Shown piece after piece: positions 1 to 11,689 of a DNA stretch of 64,000 bases; position 1 is the stretch's first letter, and each line of letters opens with the position of its first letter. A program made the translations under genes and the position numbers. The DNA comes from Metallyticus violacea (lineage: Eukaryota > Arthropoda > Insecta > Mantodea > Metallyticidae): contig CM060838.1 in assembly GCA_030762175.1 (NCBI GenBank), forward strand, positions 19,024,501-19,088,500. Reading direction: 5' to 3'. The notes under the pieces are model-generated. The model did no database searches. It was not told where the DNA came from and saw only the letters and a list, made by a program, of their open reading frames with translations.

Positions 1-3000
1 GCTATTACTTGCGTATTTAAAAAAAACACACACAAAGAATTTCAAAATATTGAAGTAAAAAAAATTATAAAAACTAAATGGCATGTTCATTTCACAAAAA
101 TATCTATTAAGAATCTTGTTATACATTTATTTCTTTTCAACCGGTCAGAAACTTTCTCCTCAACCCATTCACTTAAGCTGTTTAAATAGCAGAACCTGAA
201 TTAGTGAATGGAGCGCACGGTTACCTCGGGCATACGAATACCAGGAAATAGAGAGGATGAGGGAAGTACTGTAATTTTGAATAGTCCTGGCGAATGAGCT
301 TGTATCGATCTGCGGGAGATAATTGTAGGAAATTTATGGTGGGAGTAACTTTTCAGCTGCATAAATGTAACAAATAAGTGCAAGCGAGAAAGATGAGAGC
401 AGTATAGCTGTGCAATAAACAGACCCTACAATGTGTTTAGTACGGAAGTAAGAGAGATATTAACCTGATTCCCCTATGAACGCATAACAGAAAATGAACT
501 CGACCAGAAACCACAGTGCATCTTTTGCTTATTCGCCAGGACTATTTCAAAACTACTTTACTTTGTTTTGATTAACATTTTCGTGATGTCCTAAAAGGTG
601 AACGGCACCAATTTCTCTGTTCTACTGTACACAAATTCGACTTGCTAAGTTTACGCAACTCCTGCGTGACAGACTTTTTCTTTATACATTTTCAAACTGC
701 CAAGTTATACGAACCACATATAACAAACAGTAAGGAAGAAGTATAAATAACAGTGCTCTTTTTATTTATCTATAACACACCAAACACTTTGAGTTTATAT
801 AAATATTGTTTTACCATTAGTAAGCTTAGCACATATACATAAATATGCAATTTATTTCATTCTAGTACATTGTTTAGTTCTCTGCAGTTCTTGTCGAACA
901 TATTGTGAGCTTCGCAGAGATTACTATTGCCTTTATATTTATCAGGATTCCCTTTTCCATACACATAAAATTGACAACAGTAGTTGAATTGATACATTAT
1001 AATTTTTCAAAAAGAAAAGAAGATTTACAGAGTTTTGCGCTGAAATTTCGTCCCTTTAGACATATAAACGTGTGTACACATCCGTATATAAATATGATTG
1101 AAATGTACATGATATATTATAACTTGTTTGAAATTTATAAAATACACACTTGAAAAATCCTGCAATTACTTATTGCTCTTTTCTATGATTTATTTTTTAT
1201 ATTATTTAAGCTTTGGGTTTATTTTATGGCGTCTATTGATGAAGCAAAAATGTTAGGGTTTTGCTCGTATAAAAGATATGCAGATGTTCGCGAATATAGT
1301 AAAACAGCAAGGGGGGGGGGGGGCGCTAACAAAATAAAATATTACTAGTAAATCTTTACAGAACCACATTGCATAGGTATAAATATATTAGTTTAAAAAG
1401 TTTAAAAAATACAAGCCACTTTAAGAAGTTGGTAATTTCAAAATGTACCTATTTGTAGAGTGTTTAAGCCAAACACCTAATGGATTCTGCGAAATCAAAG
1501 CCTTGAATTAAAGTGTGCAGGCTTACTGTAGCTTGGAAACAGAAAACAAACATAATTAACACTCAACTTTGTCTCGAAGATCCGAAAAGTGTCAGAGCTG
1601 TTTTCACTTAAGAAGTTTTTTCCTTCTTTATTTGTGAAGTTTTTGTAGACCCTGCGATAATTTTGCTATGACTGATGACCTTGTATGGTGCATGCTTTCA
1701 TGAATCAAATGGAGGTTATAATCATTAATATTATCTTGTCACTTGATGGTGCGTAAGTTTAAAATGTCTTTAGTTGAAACTTATTCTTTGTTATCAGTCG
1801 TTAATTATTATTTTGAATTCATTTCACATTTATGATAGATATCAACATTTTCACCGTTGATTTTTATTTGTGACGTTTTGATGTTATCTTTACTTCTATT
1901 ATTAATTGATCGTTACCTGTCTGTACTTTTACTCGTTATTACTACAGTTTCTATTCGGTATGGCAGCAGCTGATTACGTAACAAATGACAATCTAACCAG
2001 CAATGATGGAGCCCTAGATCTAAGAACATAACTACCATCTTTCCTTTCTACAGCAATTACAAAATTAATCATAGCCGAACAGCGAAATGTTTCATAAAAG
2101 CACTTTAACTTCACTTTACGTCCAGATAATGAAATTAGGGCTGTTATGTGCGTTTTACGTGTGACTTCATCTGTTTGACATTTAAAAATTTTTGGTTCTT
2201 CTTCTACCATCTTGTTCATTTAATGCATTCATTTCTCTCTTCCTTCTGTATTTATTGCATAAAACATATCCTATAATTTAAAAATTATCTTCCAAAATCA
2301 TTTTTTAGGTATTCCTCTAATTTTTTCAAAAATTTGCCACCAGAAATACTTTAATAAGAAAAAAAAAACATATTTCTTAGTGCTTATAGTAATGATTAGT
2401 TACATAATCATTTTTAAAACATAAACATTCGCAGGCACACAAAATACATTCCAAACATAAGATATTATAAATTGACAGACTAAGAGCAAAACAAACAGTT
2501 AATTGTGTGTTTCGTCTCTAACTGTGAGCGTACAATGTATTGGATAACTTACACTCAAGATAAAATTGATGTGTAGGCAGGAGAACCTGAGCATTAAATT
2601 TAAAAACGCACCAATGAAAAGCAATACGTTTTAAGAAGCCACGTTTCGACACAGAATTTCGAATGATGAAGTGAAACAAATGCATAAGATTGTGGTATTA
2701 TTTCAGAAATAATTATTAAAGATTTATTTTCTAATAATGTAAAATGAATTTAAAAATGCATTACCCTATGGAGTGTTAACAAATGGTTGTTTGTGTCGTT
2801 AAGCAATTTATTACCAACATGCGTATCTATATGTTAAGTGTTTACCACTTTTTTACAGAGATTCAAATCGCCTAGCGAAACAATATCAAAACATAGGAAA
2901 ACACATTCTTGTCATTTTCTAACCAAAGAAACAGCTTATGCTACTAATACTTGTTGTTTTGACATCGGTGCTGATTATTTACGTATTTCATTTCCTTAAT

Positions 3001-4085
3001 GATCGAAACCTCTCAATTATATACAACTGTAATAACAAGTTATGTATTTATAGTTAGCCTACATAACACCGTTCAGAACGAGCTTTTTCTCTCTACAGTT
3101 ACATTTTTAAACAATTAAAATCGGCTTGCCTCTTAGAGCGACCCGGGTGAGACATTTGATAATCGAAGGAAGGAAGATGAAGCCATGGGAAGCAGTGATA
3201 TCCTGTTTATAACCCCTACTCGCGGACGCACAATGGAATTGTGTATCTTCCTTCCTTGTGGCTTTCTATGACGCTACCAGATTGCTGGCGTTTCACATTA
3301 CTAAACGCACGCGACTAACTTTTCCTTGTGGAAATTCTGCTTAATTTGCAAAACTACACTTCCACATTCGTCAGTAATTCTGCCTCGTAATTCGTTGACT
3401 TGAGGAAAACGCATGCATTCAATATCGAAGCAGGTATCGTTATTTCCCACCATTTTTGATAATTTATTTTACACACAAATTCATTGTTTCGTACATTTCA
3501 TAAACACTTGAACCGTTTTAAAAACTGCCATGATAAAATATTTCCAAATACGATGATTAATATGCGATGAAACTACAAAACTAGAAGTATTCCTTTCTGA
3601 TGTTTCCTGGTTGTACTTTCACGAAATTCTTTTTCCTTAAAGTGACCGAGAATAGGTTAACTAAAGTTGGGTTATAAGCTTATTGTGTTTGAATATATGT
3701 CTCGCACTGTTTTTTTAAGTTTAATCCCAACGATTGTTTTAATGTATATCATTTACGTCGTGTCTTCAGTTATAAACAGAACTGTTAGTGACGATTTAGA
3801 AGTTAAAGATATGAATTTGTGTAGCTCAAGTATGTGCTTTTGCATCCATTTCTGGTTTAAAAGCAATTATAATTATAGTTGCAATGTTTAATTAAAAGGA
3901 TCTTGAATAAAACTAAAAATAAGTAAAGATATAACGTAGTTTTCAGATATTGGTAGTACTGTGACAAGGATACTTGTTGTCAACATTACTTTTTAACTTA
4001 TGCTAGAGAATAATCAAAGAATATATAAAAACCAATCTTCGGAACTCTATCTTTAACAAAACCGGATATTATCTATACTGATTTA
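1..4085. other. AT-rich DNA without recognisable genes
   Basis: All reading frames here are short and resemble no family I know. The stretch holds a poly(G) run and a 13-bp inverted repeat (arms 3166-3178 and 3245-3257, sequence AAGGAAGGAAGAT and its complement) separated by 66 bp. It could be intergenic or intronic. If the candidate minus-strand exon near 7.2 kb is real, this would lie in or beyond its first intron. Confidence 0.6.
1311..1323. repeat. poly(G) run, 13 bases
   Basis: An uninterrupted run of G in otherwise AT-rich DNA. A similar 12-base run follows a SINE at 5043. Such runs are prone to length error in sequencing and assembly. Confidence 0.9.
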
Positions 4086-4450
4086 AATATAAATAATGAC
4101 AAAATAAAGGAAATGAGAAACAGGAAATATAAAGATAAGGTATTAAATGAAATTGACACGCTTGGAAAGGCCGATAAGTATAAATATCTGAGATTATTGA
4201 AAACTGTTGATAGTAATGTTGAAGTGGCAATGAAAGGAAGTTTGACTGCAGTCGACTAATGTCACAAAAGTCAAAAAAGTCTCTATAAAACAGTTATAAG
4301 TCAATAGTATTACATGGGTCAGAGACTTAAATTCTGACCAAAAAAATGGAGTACTAATGGCTCGGGAAAGGAAAGTCCGCCATACAATATATGGGCCTAT
4401 ACGCGAGGGTGCAAGGTGGAGAATTAGAATGAATTATGGATTAGAAATAT
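4085..4450 (+). pseudogene. non-LTR retrotransposon reverse transcriptase, C-terminal remnant
   Basis: Conceptual translation in shifting frames follows the end of a LINE reverse transcriptase. A DKYKYLRLLKTVDSNVE segment from about 4165 matches the 'FKYLG' thumb region. LHGSET, stop, ILTKK near 4311 matches the usual 'YGSETWTLT' with the Trp codon lost. ARERKVRHTIYGPIREGARW from 4360 matches 'ERKVLRKIYGPI.E..WR'. At least two frameshifts and several stops make it dead. The pattern is that of endonuclease-reverse transcriptase LINEs common in insects; the clade cannot be fixed from this piece. A truncated SINE-B begins about 50 bp downstream. Confidence 0.8.
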
Positions 4451-4499
4451 AACCCCCAATATTCTAGCAGTTATTATAGCCGGCTCTTGTGTAAAAACC

Positions 4500-4680
4500 C
4501 CTCGGAAGGGAAGTAAAGCCATTGGTCTCATGTCGTAGATTTACGGCACGTAAAAGAACCTCAAACCTGAGAGAAGTGGCCTCTGAGCAAAAGTTATCGG
4601 CCGATAATTGTCCTGATTTGAATGGGACGCTAATGAATAAAAGTGTTAAGGGGTATTCTTAAACAACAACAACAATAACC
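4500..4680 (+). mobile_element. SINE-B copy, 5'-truncated
   Basis: It begins inside the SINE-B body at CTCGGAAGGGAAGTAAAGCC, which matches the body of the full copies at 37.0 and 50.2 kb, and continues through the ACGGCAC and AAGAACCTCAAACCTGA segments to GAATGGGACGCTAATGA. The tRNA-like head is absent and the tail is AACAACAACAACAATA. Divergence from the other copies is visible throughout, so this is an old insertion. Confidence 0.85.
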
Positions 4681-4813
4681 GTGTACTAATGCGCCAAGTG
4701 TGGAATATTATGCATATGCCCTGCGTTTTCTGAATTTCACTCAATGTTACTTTAGGAATGGTAAATTCAAAACAAGCACTATTTTCAGAGGTATAACGGG
4801 AAGCCCTGCTAAA

Positions 4814-5043
4814 CCGCAAAGGGTTGCCGAGTCGTTAAGGCACGGACTGATGTTTTTTAACGATTTTCCTATCTTCACAAATGACAAAAGCCGGGGAGGT
4901 ATTCTAAACTTATCCGGAAACGCTTCCTTCTTTAAAACATAAAGAATCCTTTCCCAGTTTATCATTTCATCTCATGTATCATCAGTGTCCATCGCCTGTG
5001 ATGCCTCTGTAGTTAGAACGGGCGTTAAACACTACTCAAAAAG
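4814..5043 (+). mobile_element. SINE-A copy with internal deletion
   Basis: It starts with a degraded head (box A-like TTGCCGAGTCGTTAAGGCAC). The B-box half of the head and the CCAGGACCGTCC segment are missing: the sequence jumps from GGACT to a degraded GTTTTTTAACGATTTTCC. The body then continues normally through AAAGCCGGGGAGG to GGGCGTTAAACACTACTCAA. Instead of a long poly(A), five A are followed by 12 G. Possible short target repeats CTGCTA flank it (4806-4811 and 5055-5060). Confidence 0.85.
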
Positions 5044-5054
5044 GGGGGGGGGGG
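5043..5054. repeat. poly(G) run, 12 bases
   Basis: The run lies directly after the 3' end of a SINE-A copy, where a poly(A) tail is expected. Confidence 0.9.
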
Positions 5055-5060
5055 CTGCTA

Positions 5061-7170
5061 GTTTGAAAAACATGCAGTGTATTTAATCTTCTTTTTTGCG
5101 CCTTCTTTGATATGTATGTATATTATGTAAAACTACTAGCACACAGATTTCCAGAGAACTATATAGCAACGGCGATACGACCTTATGTCGCAAATAAAAA
5201 CCCGACACGTTTATCCATAGTACTGTGTAATTCTTTCCAGGTTTTTCTGAATATGACTTTTAAGGCAGCTCACAACTGCCATAAAACACTCGAGTTCTTT
5301 TCAAAGGAATACAAGAAAAGATTAAATGTTCCAAGTATTCAGTTTCGCGTTGCTTAACTCCTGTCCACTCCTTTATTTGCCATGTTCAGAGAATGTCTAT
5401 AATGTTTTAAGAGACCTTAAGCATTTTAACTGCAATTAAATATGCTTAGCTTCAATTCAAAATCGAAAACAAGTTATTATAATGTACAAAGCGTACGCAC
5501 CAATGCGATTTTTCTTCGGTTGCAGCAAGAATATTTAGAAAGTCCTTTGCGAGGAAAAACATTACGGTAAGCATACTCGGAAATTCCTTTGCACCGCAAA
5601 CCATCATTTTCCTATAAGTTGTTAGCTCGCTTTAGTTACAAATTGATATAATAGCGACTAATTTATATTAACTGTTCTATTCCAGGTTAGCCTTTATTCC
5701 ATATATCAGATGGTGCTTGTAGGTGTTTGTTGCAATAGTCTGTCATTAATTTCCTACTAGCAAGTAAGTTGGCGTCATGGTGGGAAGATTTCAGGGTCAT
5801 TCATTTCTTTCTGACCGAATGGCTAAGGATGACATGTGGCAGCGTGAATAATAGCATACCGAGCAAACACATAGTACAAAAATAATGTAAAAGGGGGAAA
5901 AAAGCTTCTTGCAATGCAGCAAGGATTTGTACAGTAGACGGAAATGTTCGATGGATGAGCTCATCGCTTTCCATGGTCTTTCACCCTTGCTACTGAGCAG
6001 GTGGGTAGCGCATTGTACACGTCACAAAAACATAAACAGTCACCGCTGCGAACACATGTTAAACAATTACGGCAGAGTTTCAACATCCCATCCTTCAATC
6101 TTTATAAACAATAAGCATACATCGCCTGTTTTAAACATACACAAGTATATTTGAATAGAATATAAACGGAATTGAACTAGTGAACGCAAATCCATAACAT
6201 TAAATAATACGTAACACACAATACAGCTTAAACGTGCATTATTCTTCTTAAATTATTATAGTAATTAGGTTGTATATTTCACCTGTCTTGGCCAACATTA
6301 TTTTGGAAAATACTGAAATGGTATGCTATGTGAAGGGTACCCTTCTTGTTTTCGTAACCAACACTTCTTCAACAGGAAAACGATAAACCATTGCTAAATC
6401 ATGTGTTTAAATGGGCAGATTCTGCTGATATGAAGTACTTCCGTAACATACACATTTTTAATACATTTAATAGCTATTACATATTTATTTAACATTATTT
6501 CAAGAGAAACATTAAGGAGAAGAAAAGATTAATACAAAATTAATATTTGCCCCAAGAAGCAAGTAGGGAGAAAAAAGAACACTCGCATATGCTGAGCACA
6601 GTCAGAATTTTAAACCATTCTTTTGATTCTTAGTGATTTGACAATTAGAGCTTTTATGAAAATATTATGTTATTTAAGGTGCCCAAAATTAAGTAAGATT
6701 CGCAATTATATTACTTACATTGTAACGCTTATAAATATATTATTTAAACCGTCAATTTGTTCCAACTTTACTGCATGTTATGTTCCTTAGGAATCCATTA
6801 TTACAAACCTGTGTCGCTGTTTTGAATAAGTGCATATTTATGAATGAACACATATTTCGTCTTATAGTACTTTGTCACATTTGGCACTATTTTATCTGTT
6901 CTATTACGTATGTTGAATTCACAGTAACGTATGATATCCTAAACTAGAGCTTATATGCTAAAATTTAATTAATATATTATGAGAATAAATGAAATCGTGT
7001 CATTCAATGCAATAACAACACAAAAATGAATGCTGGCGACATTTTCTTACGCACAATAATGAACGGTATACAAAACTGTGCTTCTAGATCGCTGATATCG
7101 AAAAACGAATGCTATTAAGTAGTTTTGAAAACATTCCTTGACAGTCTAAAAATGTAAATGCGCAAAACGA
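5061..7170. other. AT-rich DNA without recognisable genes
   Basis: The reading frames are short (about 80 codons at most) with no similarity I recognise. I see no SINE or LINE sequence. This may be the first intron of the candidate minus-strand transcript starting near 7.4 kb. Confidence 0.5.
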
Positions 7171-7600
7171 CCGCTTTGCTAACAACAGCTGGAAAGCACG
7201 GACTCACCTGAGGACAAAAAGACTTCAACTCCGGCCTTATTTCTGTAGTCCCGTTCCACGTAACAATATCCACTCAGCACACCACGTGAAATAGCAACGT
7301 TTTGTAACCAAACTGTCCAGGTACACCACAAGAGCACAGTCCACAACAACAACAATGAAACTCCTTCCCAACTGCTTACTTGCCAACCTCAAGACTGGCG
7401 CCAAACCAGACACGGACTCTCCTCCAGTTCTACAACGCATGCGCAGTGTGGGGGAAAATCTCGGGAGAATGAGCACGCACCTGTTGAAACGCCCTAAGGG
7501 AATAAGCCGACATTCCTCTGTACCTCTCTCTCTCTCTTTGCTGCGGAGGTACGAAGAGGGGTCTGCCATGGGGTATCATATAGGAATCTTCTATCACATA
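7170..7600 (-). promoter_or_regulatory. candidate CpG-enriched promoter with first exon and splice donor (minus strand)
   Basis: CpG dinucleotides are clearly denser here (about 15 between 7201 and 7560) than in the flanks. CGCATGCGCA at 7436-7445 matches the palindromic NRF1 consensus, CACGTG at 7283-7288 is an E-box, and a (CT)n run lies near 7515-7540. On the minus strand CAG|GTGAGT (7202-7210, cut between 7208 and 7207) is a perfect consensus 5' splice site. Together these fit a TATA-less promoter near 7.43 kb driving a mostly non-coding first exon of about 200 bp leftwards. The longest minus-strand frame stops before the donor, so any coding would start in a later exon. No transcript evidence is available, and a chance cluster or an old repeat remains possible. 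Confidence 0.4.
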
Positions 7601-7889
7601 TTATCATTACAAACTTCTCTCTTTCTACATTGCAGGGGTTACCAAAGGCTCTCTCTTGTCTTACATTCTGATCTCCCATTAGCAGACAAGCTGATACTGA
7701 GTCAATAATAATTCTGTACTCATATATTCTTTCTCCCAGCACACTTAAGGAAATTATTTTTATTGCTGAGCAAACTACATTACTATTTTGTGTTTACGCT
7801 GGTCAGACAAATTCAGTTTCAATTTCAGGACGCAAACCAAACGAATATGAGTTTGTAATATCAAAAATTGTGCTACAAGAAGCTATCCG

Positions 7890-8036
7890 TCTTCTTCTTC
7901 TTCTTCTTCTTCTTCTTCTTCTTCTTCTTCTTCTTCTTCTTCTTCTTCTTCTTCTTCTTCTTCTTCTTCTTCTTCTTCTTCTTCTTCTTCTTGTTCTTCT
8001 TGTTCTTGTTCTTGTTCTTCTTCTTCTTTTTCTTCG
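7890..8036. repeat. (CTT)n / (AAG)n microsatellite, about 146 bp
   Basis: A perfect CTT tract runs to about 7992, then an interrupted part with CTTGTT units. One strand is pure pyrimidine and the other pure purine, so long Lys, Arg or Glu frames on the minus strand are artefacts of the repeat. The flanks 7600-7889 and 8037-8397 hold no recognisable gene. Confidence 0.95.
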
Positions 8037-8397
8037 CCTGAATCCTTGACAAATACATTGAAGCAACTTCACAAATCCTCTGATCATTGTTCTTTTTTCT
8101 TTCTTTTTCCTTGCACACTACGCCCTTCTTGTCCATTCACCACAAGTTGGCATTTCGAATATGGGCAACTTCGTGGCCATTCGCCAACATGGGTGGCAGC
8201 TGAAGATTGTTACACAATCGCTTCCTTAAGCACTGTTCGTGATGAGAGGGTAAGTTCTAATGTTTTATTCAAGTGTACTTTCAGATTTTGTCCTACAAGT
8301 TCCTGATCTAAAATTTCCAGGTCGCTTTAATTGTGTTGCTATAGAGAAAGTGTAGTATTACACACATAAAATACTTCTTGTAACTGAAACTTTAGAC

Positions 8398-9214
8398 CAG
8401 CTTTTCTCAAACTATTTCCAAATAGACACCAATTTTTTAAATTAGAAGATTCTGCGGAATTACTGCCTCATTCGAAACAATTTTATCATATGGTTTTTCG
8501 CATTTTAAGTTATATATATTAACAACATTAATTACAATTCCATTCATTTTATATTGGAATTAATAGTTAAAAGAAAATATATATTCTAGTTTTAATAATA
8601 ATAATATATGCGCAATTTTGTTTTAGAATAGGGTGTGTATAATCTCTATACTATAAACCGCCACGGGTGACCGAGGTCGTTAAGGCGCGGACTCGTGAGC
8701 GGGAGGTCTGGGGTTCGAATCCCTCCAGGACCGTCCTCCCTGACTGAGGTTTTTTTTTCAGGTTTTCCTCAATCCTCACAACTGGCAAATGCCGGGGAGG
8801 TGCCCTAAAGCTAGGCCTGTAACGTTTCCTTCCGTAAAATAAATCCTTTCCCAATATATCATTTCATGTATCATCAGTGTCCATCGCCTGTGGTGCCTCA
8901 GTAGTAAAAACGGGCGTTAAACACCATTGAAAAAAAATCTCTATACTATAATAACTGAGGAAATTAAATAAATTCATTTGGTGCCTACATTACCTGCAGA
9001 CTCTTGCAGATATGTCCTTAAACTTCATAAACGTGCTCTACAAATAATTTCATGTAAGAAAACTTTTGCAGTGACTTTTTTTTTTCAACTATACAGTGTG
9101 CTTCGTAATTCATTTTAATTAGCATTTTCCTCGATTTTATACATGTTTAAACTTATATTCTAGAAGGCAGGTCTTGAGCACCACTTGTGATCCACGGATC
9201 ACAGTTTGAGAGTG
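8398..9214. mobile_element. possible hAT-like non-autonomous element, host of a SINE
   Basis: The left edge CAGCTTTTCTCAAACT and the right edge, read on the minus strand as CACTCTCAAACTGTGATCC, both resemble the 'CAGNGGTTCTCAAACTGTGG' end of many hAT-derived MITEs. An inner palindrome TGATCCACGGATCA sits at 9188-9201. The interior has no coding and contains a SINE-A at 8657-8935. I could not find matching 8-bp target duplications, so the boundaries are tentative. Confidence 0.35.
8641..8951 (+). mobile_element. SINE-A, full length, with 16-bp target-site duplication
   Basis: The SINE body spans 8657-8935. The tRNA-like head carries box A TGACCGAGGTCGTTAAGGC and box B GGGTTCGAATCC, followed by the conserved body and AAAAACGGGCGTTAAACACC, then a short A tail. 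The 16-base duplication AATCTCTATACTATAA is perfect at 8641-8656 and 8936-8951, which proves a retrotransposition insertion. The head resembles a Ser/Leu-type tRNA, a common source of pol III SINE promoters. Confidence 0.96.
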
Positions 9215-11689
9215 TACGAAAATCGTAAAGTTATTCATAAATAAAAAAACTAAATTGTCAATCTAAGTTAATTTACAATCGAAGAAGCGTTTAGCGCATC
9301 ATACTTGACTGGCTTATTCTGTTAGGCTTTGTGTGCATGTGAATATGATTCTCTTATTTCATGAAATATGTTTTAAGATACAGACTGTAGGATTTTTCAG
9401 TTCTTGTATTTTTATGCAAATGCATGATTTATAGACAAACGATCAGCTTAACATTTTTCCCCCTTCTGTGAAATACTAAAGGAAAATTAAGATATTGTAA
9501 GTATCCGAAAGATTCATGGAGTACTAGATTTTCTGAGTAACAGACAGCAATCGCCAAATTCATACATTTGTAACCATCTTCATCATTCTAATCACATCTT
9601 CTTCCTTGATTTTAATATGGATTATAAACAGCATGTTCTAGACTCAAAATTCCAGCTTTCATTCGATAGACCTGCATATACATTTTGTTTTGTTTTGTTT
9701 TGTTTATAAGAAGGAATACTATGTAGAAATTTTGTTTCTTTATTCGATACATTTAAATGCTTAATGTATTTATTTTGGAAATTTTTCTTATAATGTTTCT
9801 ATAATAAGTCATTCTTTTCTTGTGTCTTTATTTTAGAATTCTCTGTCTGGTGCTGCCCCTTAAAGGCTTTAGAATCTTTTCCCACTCTCTTGCATATGTC
9901 TGCAATTAAATGCAGTATAGTTTCCACTCCACAACTAACTTTTCTTACAGCGACACACAAATACACGCATATATATACTGGAACATTCTTATATTTTTAT
10001 TTTATTTTCCATCTTGTCTTATTAAGTGCGTGATACAAAACTAAAATATAAAGTGTAAAACTTTATGAATAGAGGCAGTTTGTGTAATCTAATCATTTTT
10101 GCTAGTTTTTGAAAGTGATGTTTTGATAAAATTATTTTAAAATTTTATTTCTCACAGATTTAAGATGGATAAAATAAATAAATACTTTCAAGTCACTTAA
10201 TGTATATATGTACGATAAGTGTGCTAGCATAAATCTCCATATTCCATTACCTTTTTAAATAATGTACAACATAAATTATATATGCACATACTCAGCTAGT
10301 AAATATTTACAAAATGCTCAAAATATAAAAATAAAACAACGAAAATTCCTGCATAATGCGCGATATTTTTTATTTTCCGGACTTGGACTTTTCATGCTTG
10401 GATAGAAGAGTAGGCAGTTATTTGAAATTCTGCGTGTTCTCTGTGCCAGTTTTCTTTATTCTTTATTTTTCACTCACACACGCGTGCTTTTTCTGGATCT
10501 TTGTTTTTAACAAAATGAGCACAAACATATAATTTATTTTACTTCCTGGTTTATTTTATTTCAATCTTATAATGATAATTACTATTTTTTTCTAAACTTA
10601 AAACCCCATGTAATACGTTTAAATTTCAGTTAATGCTTGAACATTCCGTTTTCACCAGTCAACATAGATTACTAAATCAAACCCAATATCTTCATTGTAC
10701 GCTGTTTATCTGAGAATATATTATAATTTATTGTTACTCTCTTTCAACAGGTTTGTTGTGCTACGTAATATTAAAGTAATGCCTTAAATATTTAGTTTAT
10801 GTTGCGTGTATTTTAAATATTGAAGTAATATGCATTTAATAACTCCTTGTATTCTTTGCGTACCATAAAATTCCTCGTGCCTCCTCGTACATTGGCCATC
10901 CCTGTTTTATGATCTGCCCCGTCAATCATTGTAGAGTTTGCGTCAAAAGAAGAGCCGCCGCTGGTTAAAGGATGGATGAATTCTGTGGTCATTGTGAACC
11001 AGATGAGTAATCTCGGCCTCCCCAATTTACCATGCCACGCTCCATCAAACTTTATATCGTAATTAGGGCGTTTTGCTCTCATAGAAGATATCGGCTCTTG
11101 TGTTATACTTTCCTTCTTGCTGCAAGGCTAAAATCAGCAACAACAGCATTAGAAGAATGACATTTAAAAGCCTGTGGGCTTCAGCGGGTGACTGCAAAGA
11201 TTTAGATATAAGGTGGGAACTGAATACAACATGTAAGTTGTTTTCCCACCGCAAATACGCTTATTAGATTTTTTATTTAATTTTATTTTCTTCTTCTCCT
11301 CCCTGGTTCTCCCCCTAGCCACATGTTTGCAGCTGAGCGGAAGTGACGGTCGCGTCAGTCGCCGACTCCTTTCAATTAACAAGCCAAGATCATCTACATT
11401 ATATCAAACCTTAACACACAACAAATATGGCCGCTGTATGTATGTATGTATATATATATATTTATTCGACACTGTATTAGTTATTTCCTAGTAATAAATG
11501 TGCATAAATATTAAAAATTTTATTTTCTAAAATGGAAATACAGAAAAACCTATTTAAAAATAAACAAAACTTTATCTTACTAAGTACCAGCTTTAGGCAA
11601 ACATAACCTAGGTTCTTATGTAAGATTTTGTATGTATATTATTTTTTCCTATAAATGAATGTGTCACTTCATCTTACAATAATGTGATG
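9215..11689. other. AT-rich DNA with small simple repeats
   Basis: No gene is recognised. A (TTTTG)n run lies at 9682-9706. A (TATG)n(TA)n run lies at 11436-11462. A minus-strand frame of 89 codons (10813-11082) has no family resemblance. Confidence 0.5.

Noticed and set aside
7803..8136. Long Arg-rich and Lys-rich frames on the minus strand
   Set aside because: They are translations of the (CTT)n microsatellite, not genes.
8144..8250. Plus-strand exon candidate between a pyrimidine tract and GGGTAAGT
   Set aside because: Both sites are plausible, but the pyrimidine tract follows a CTT microsatellite and no coding similarity supports it.
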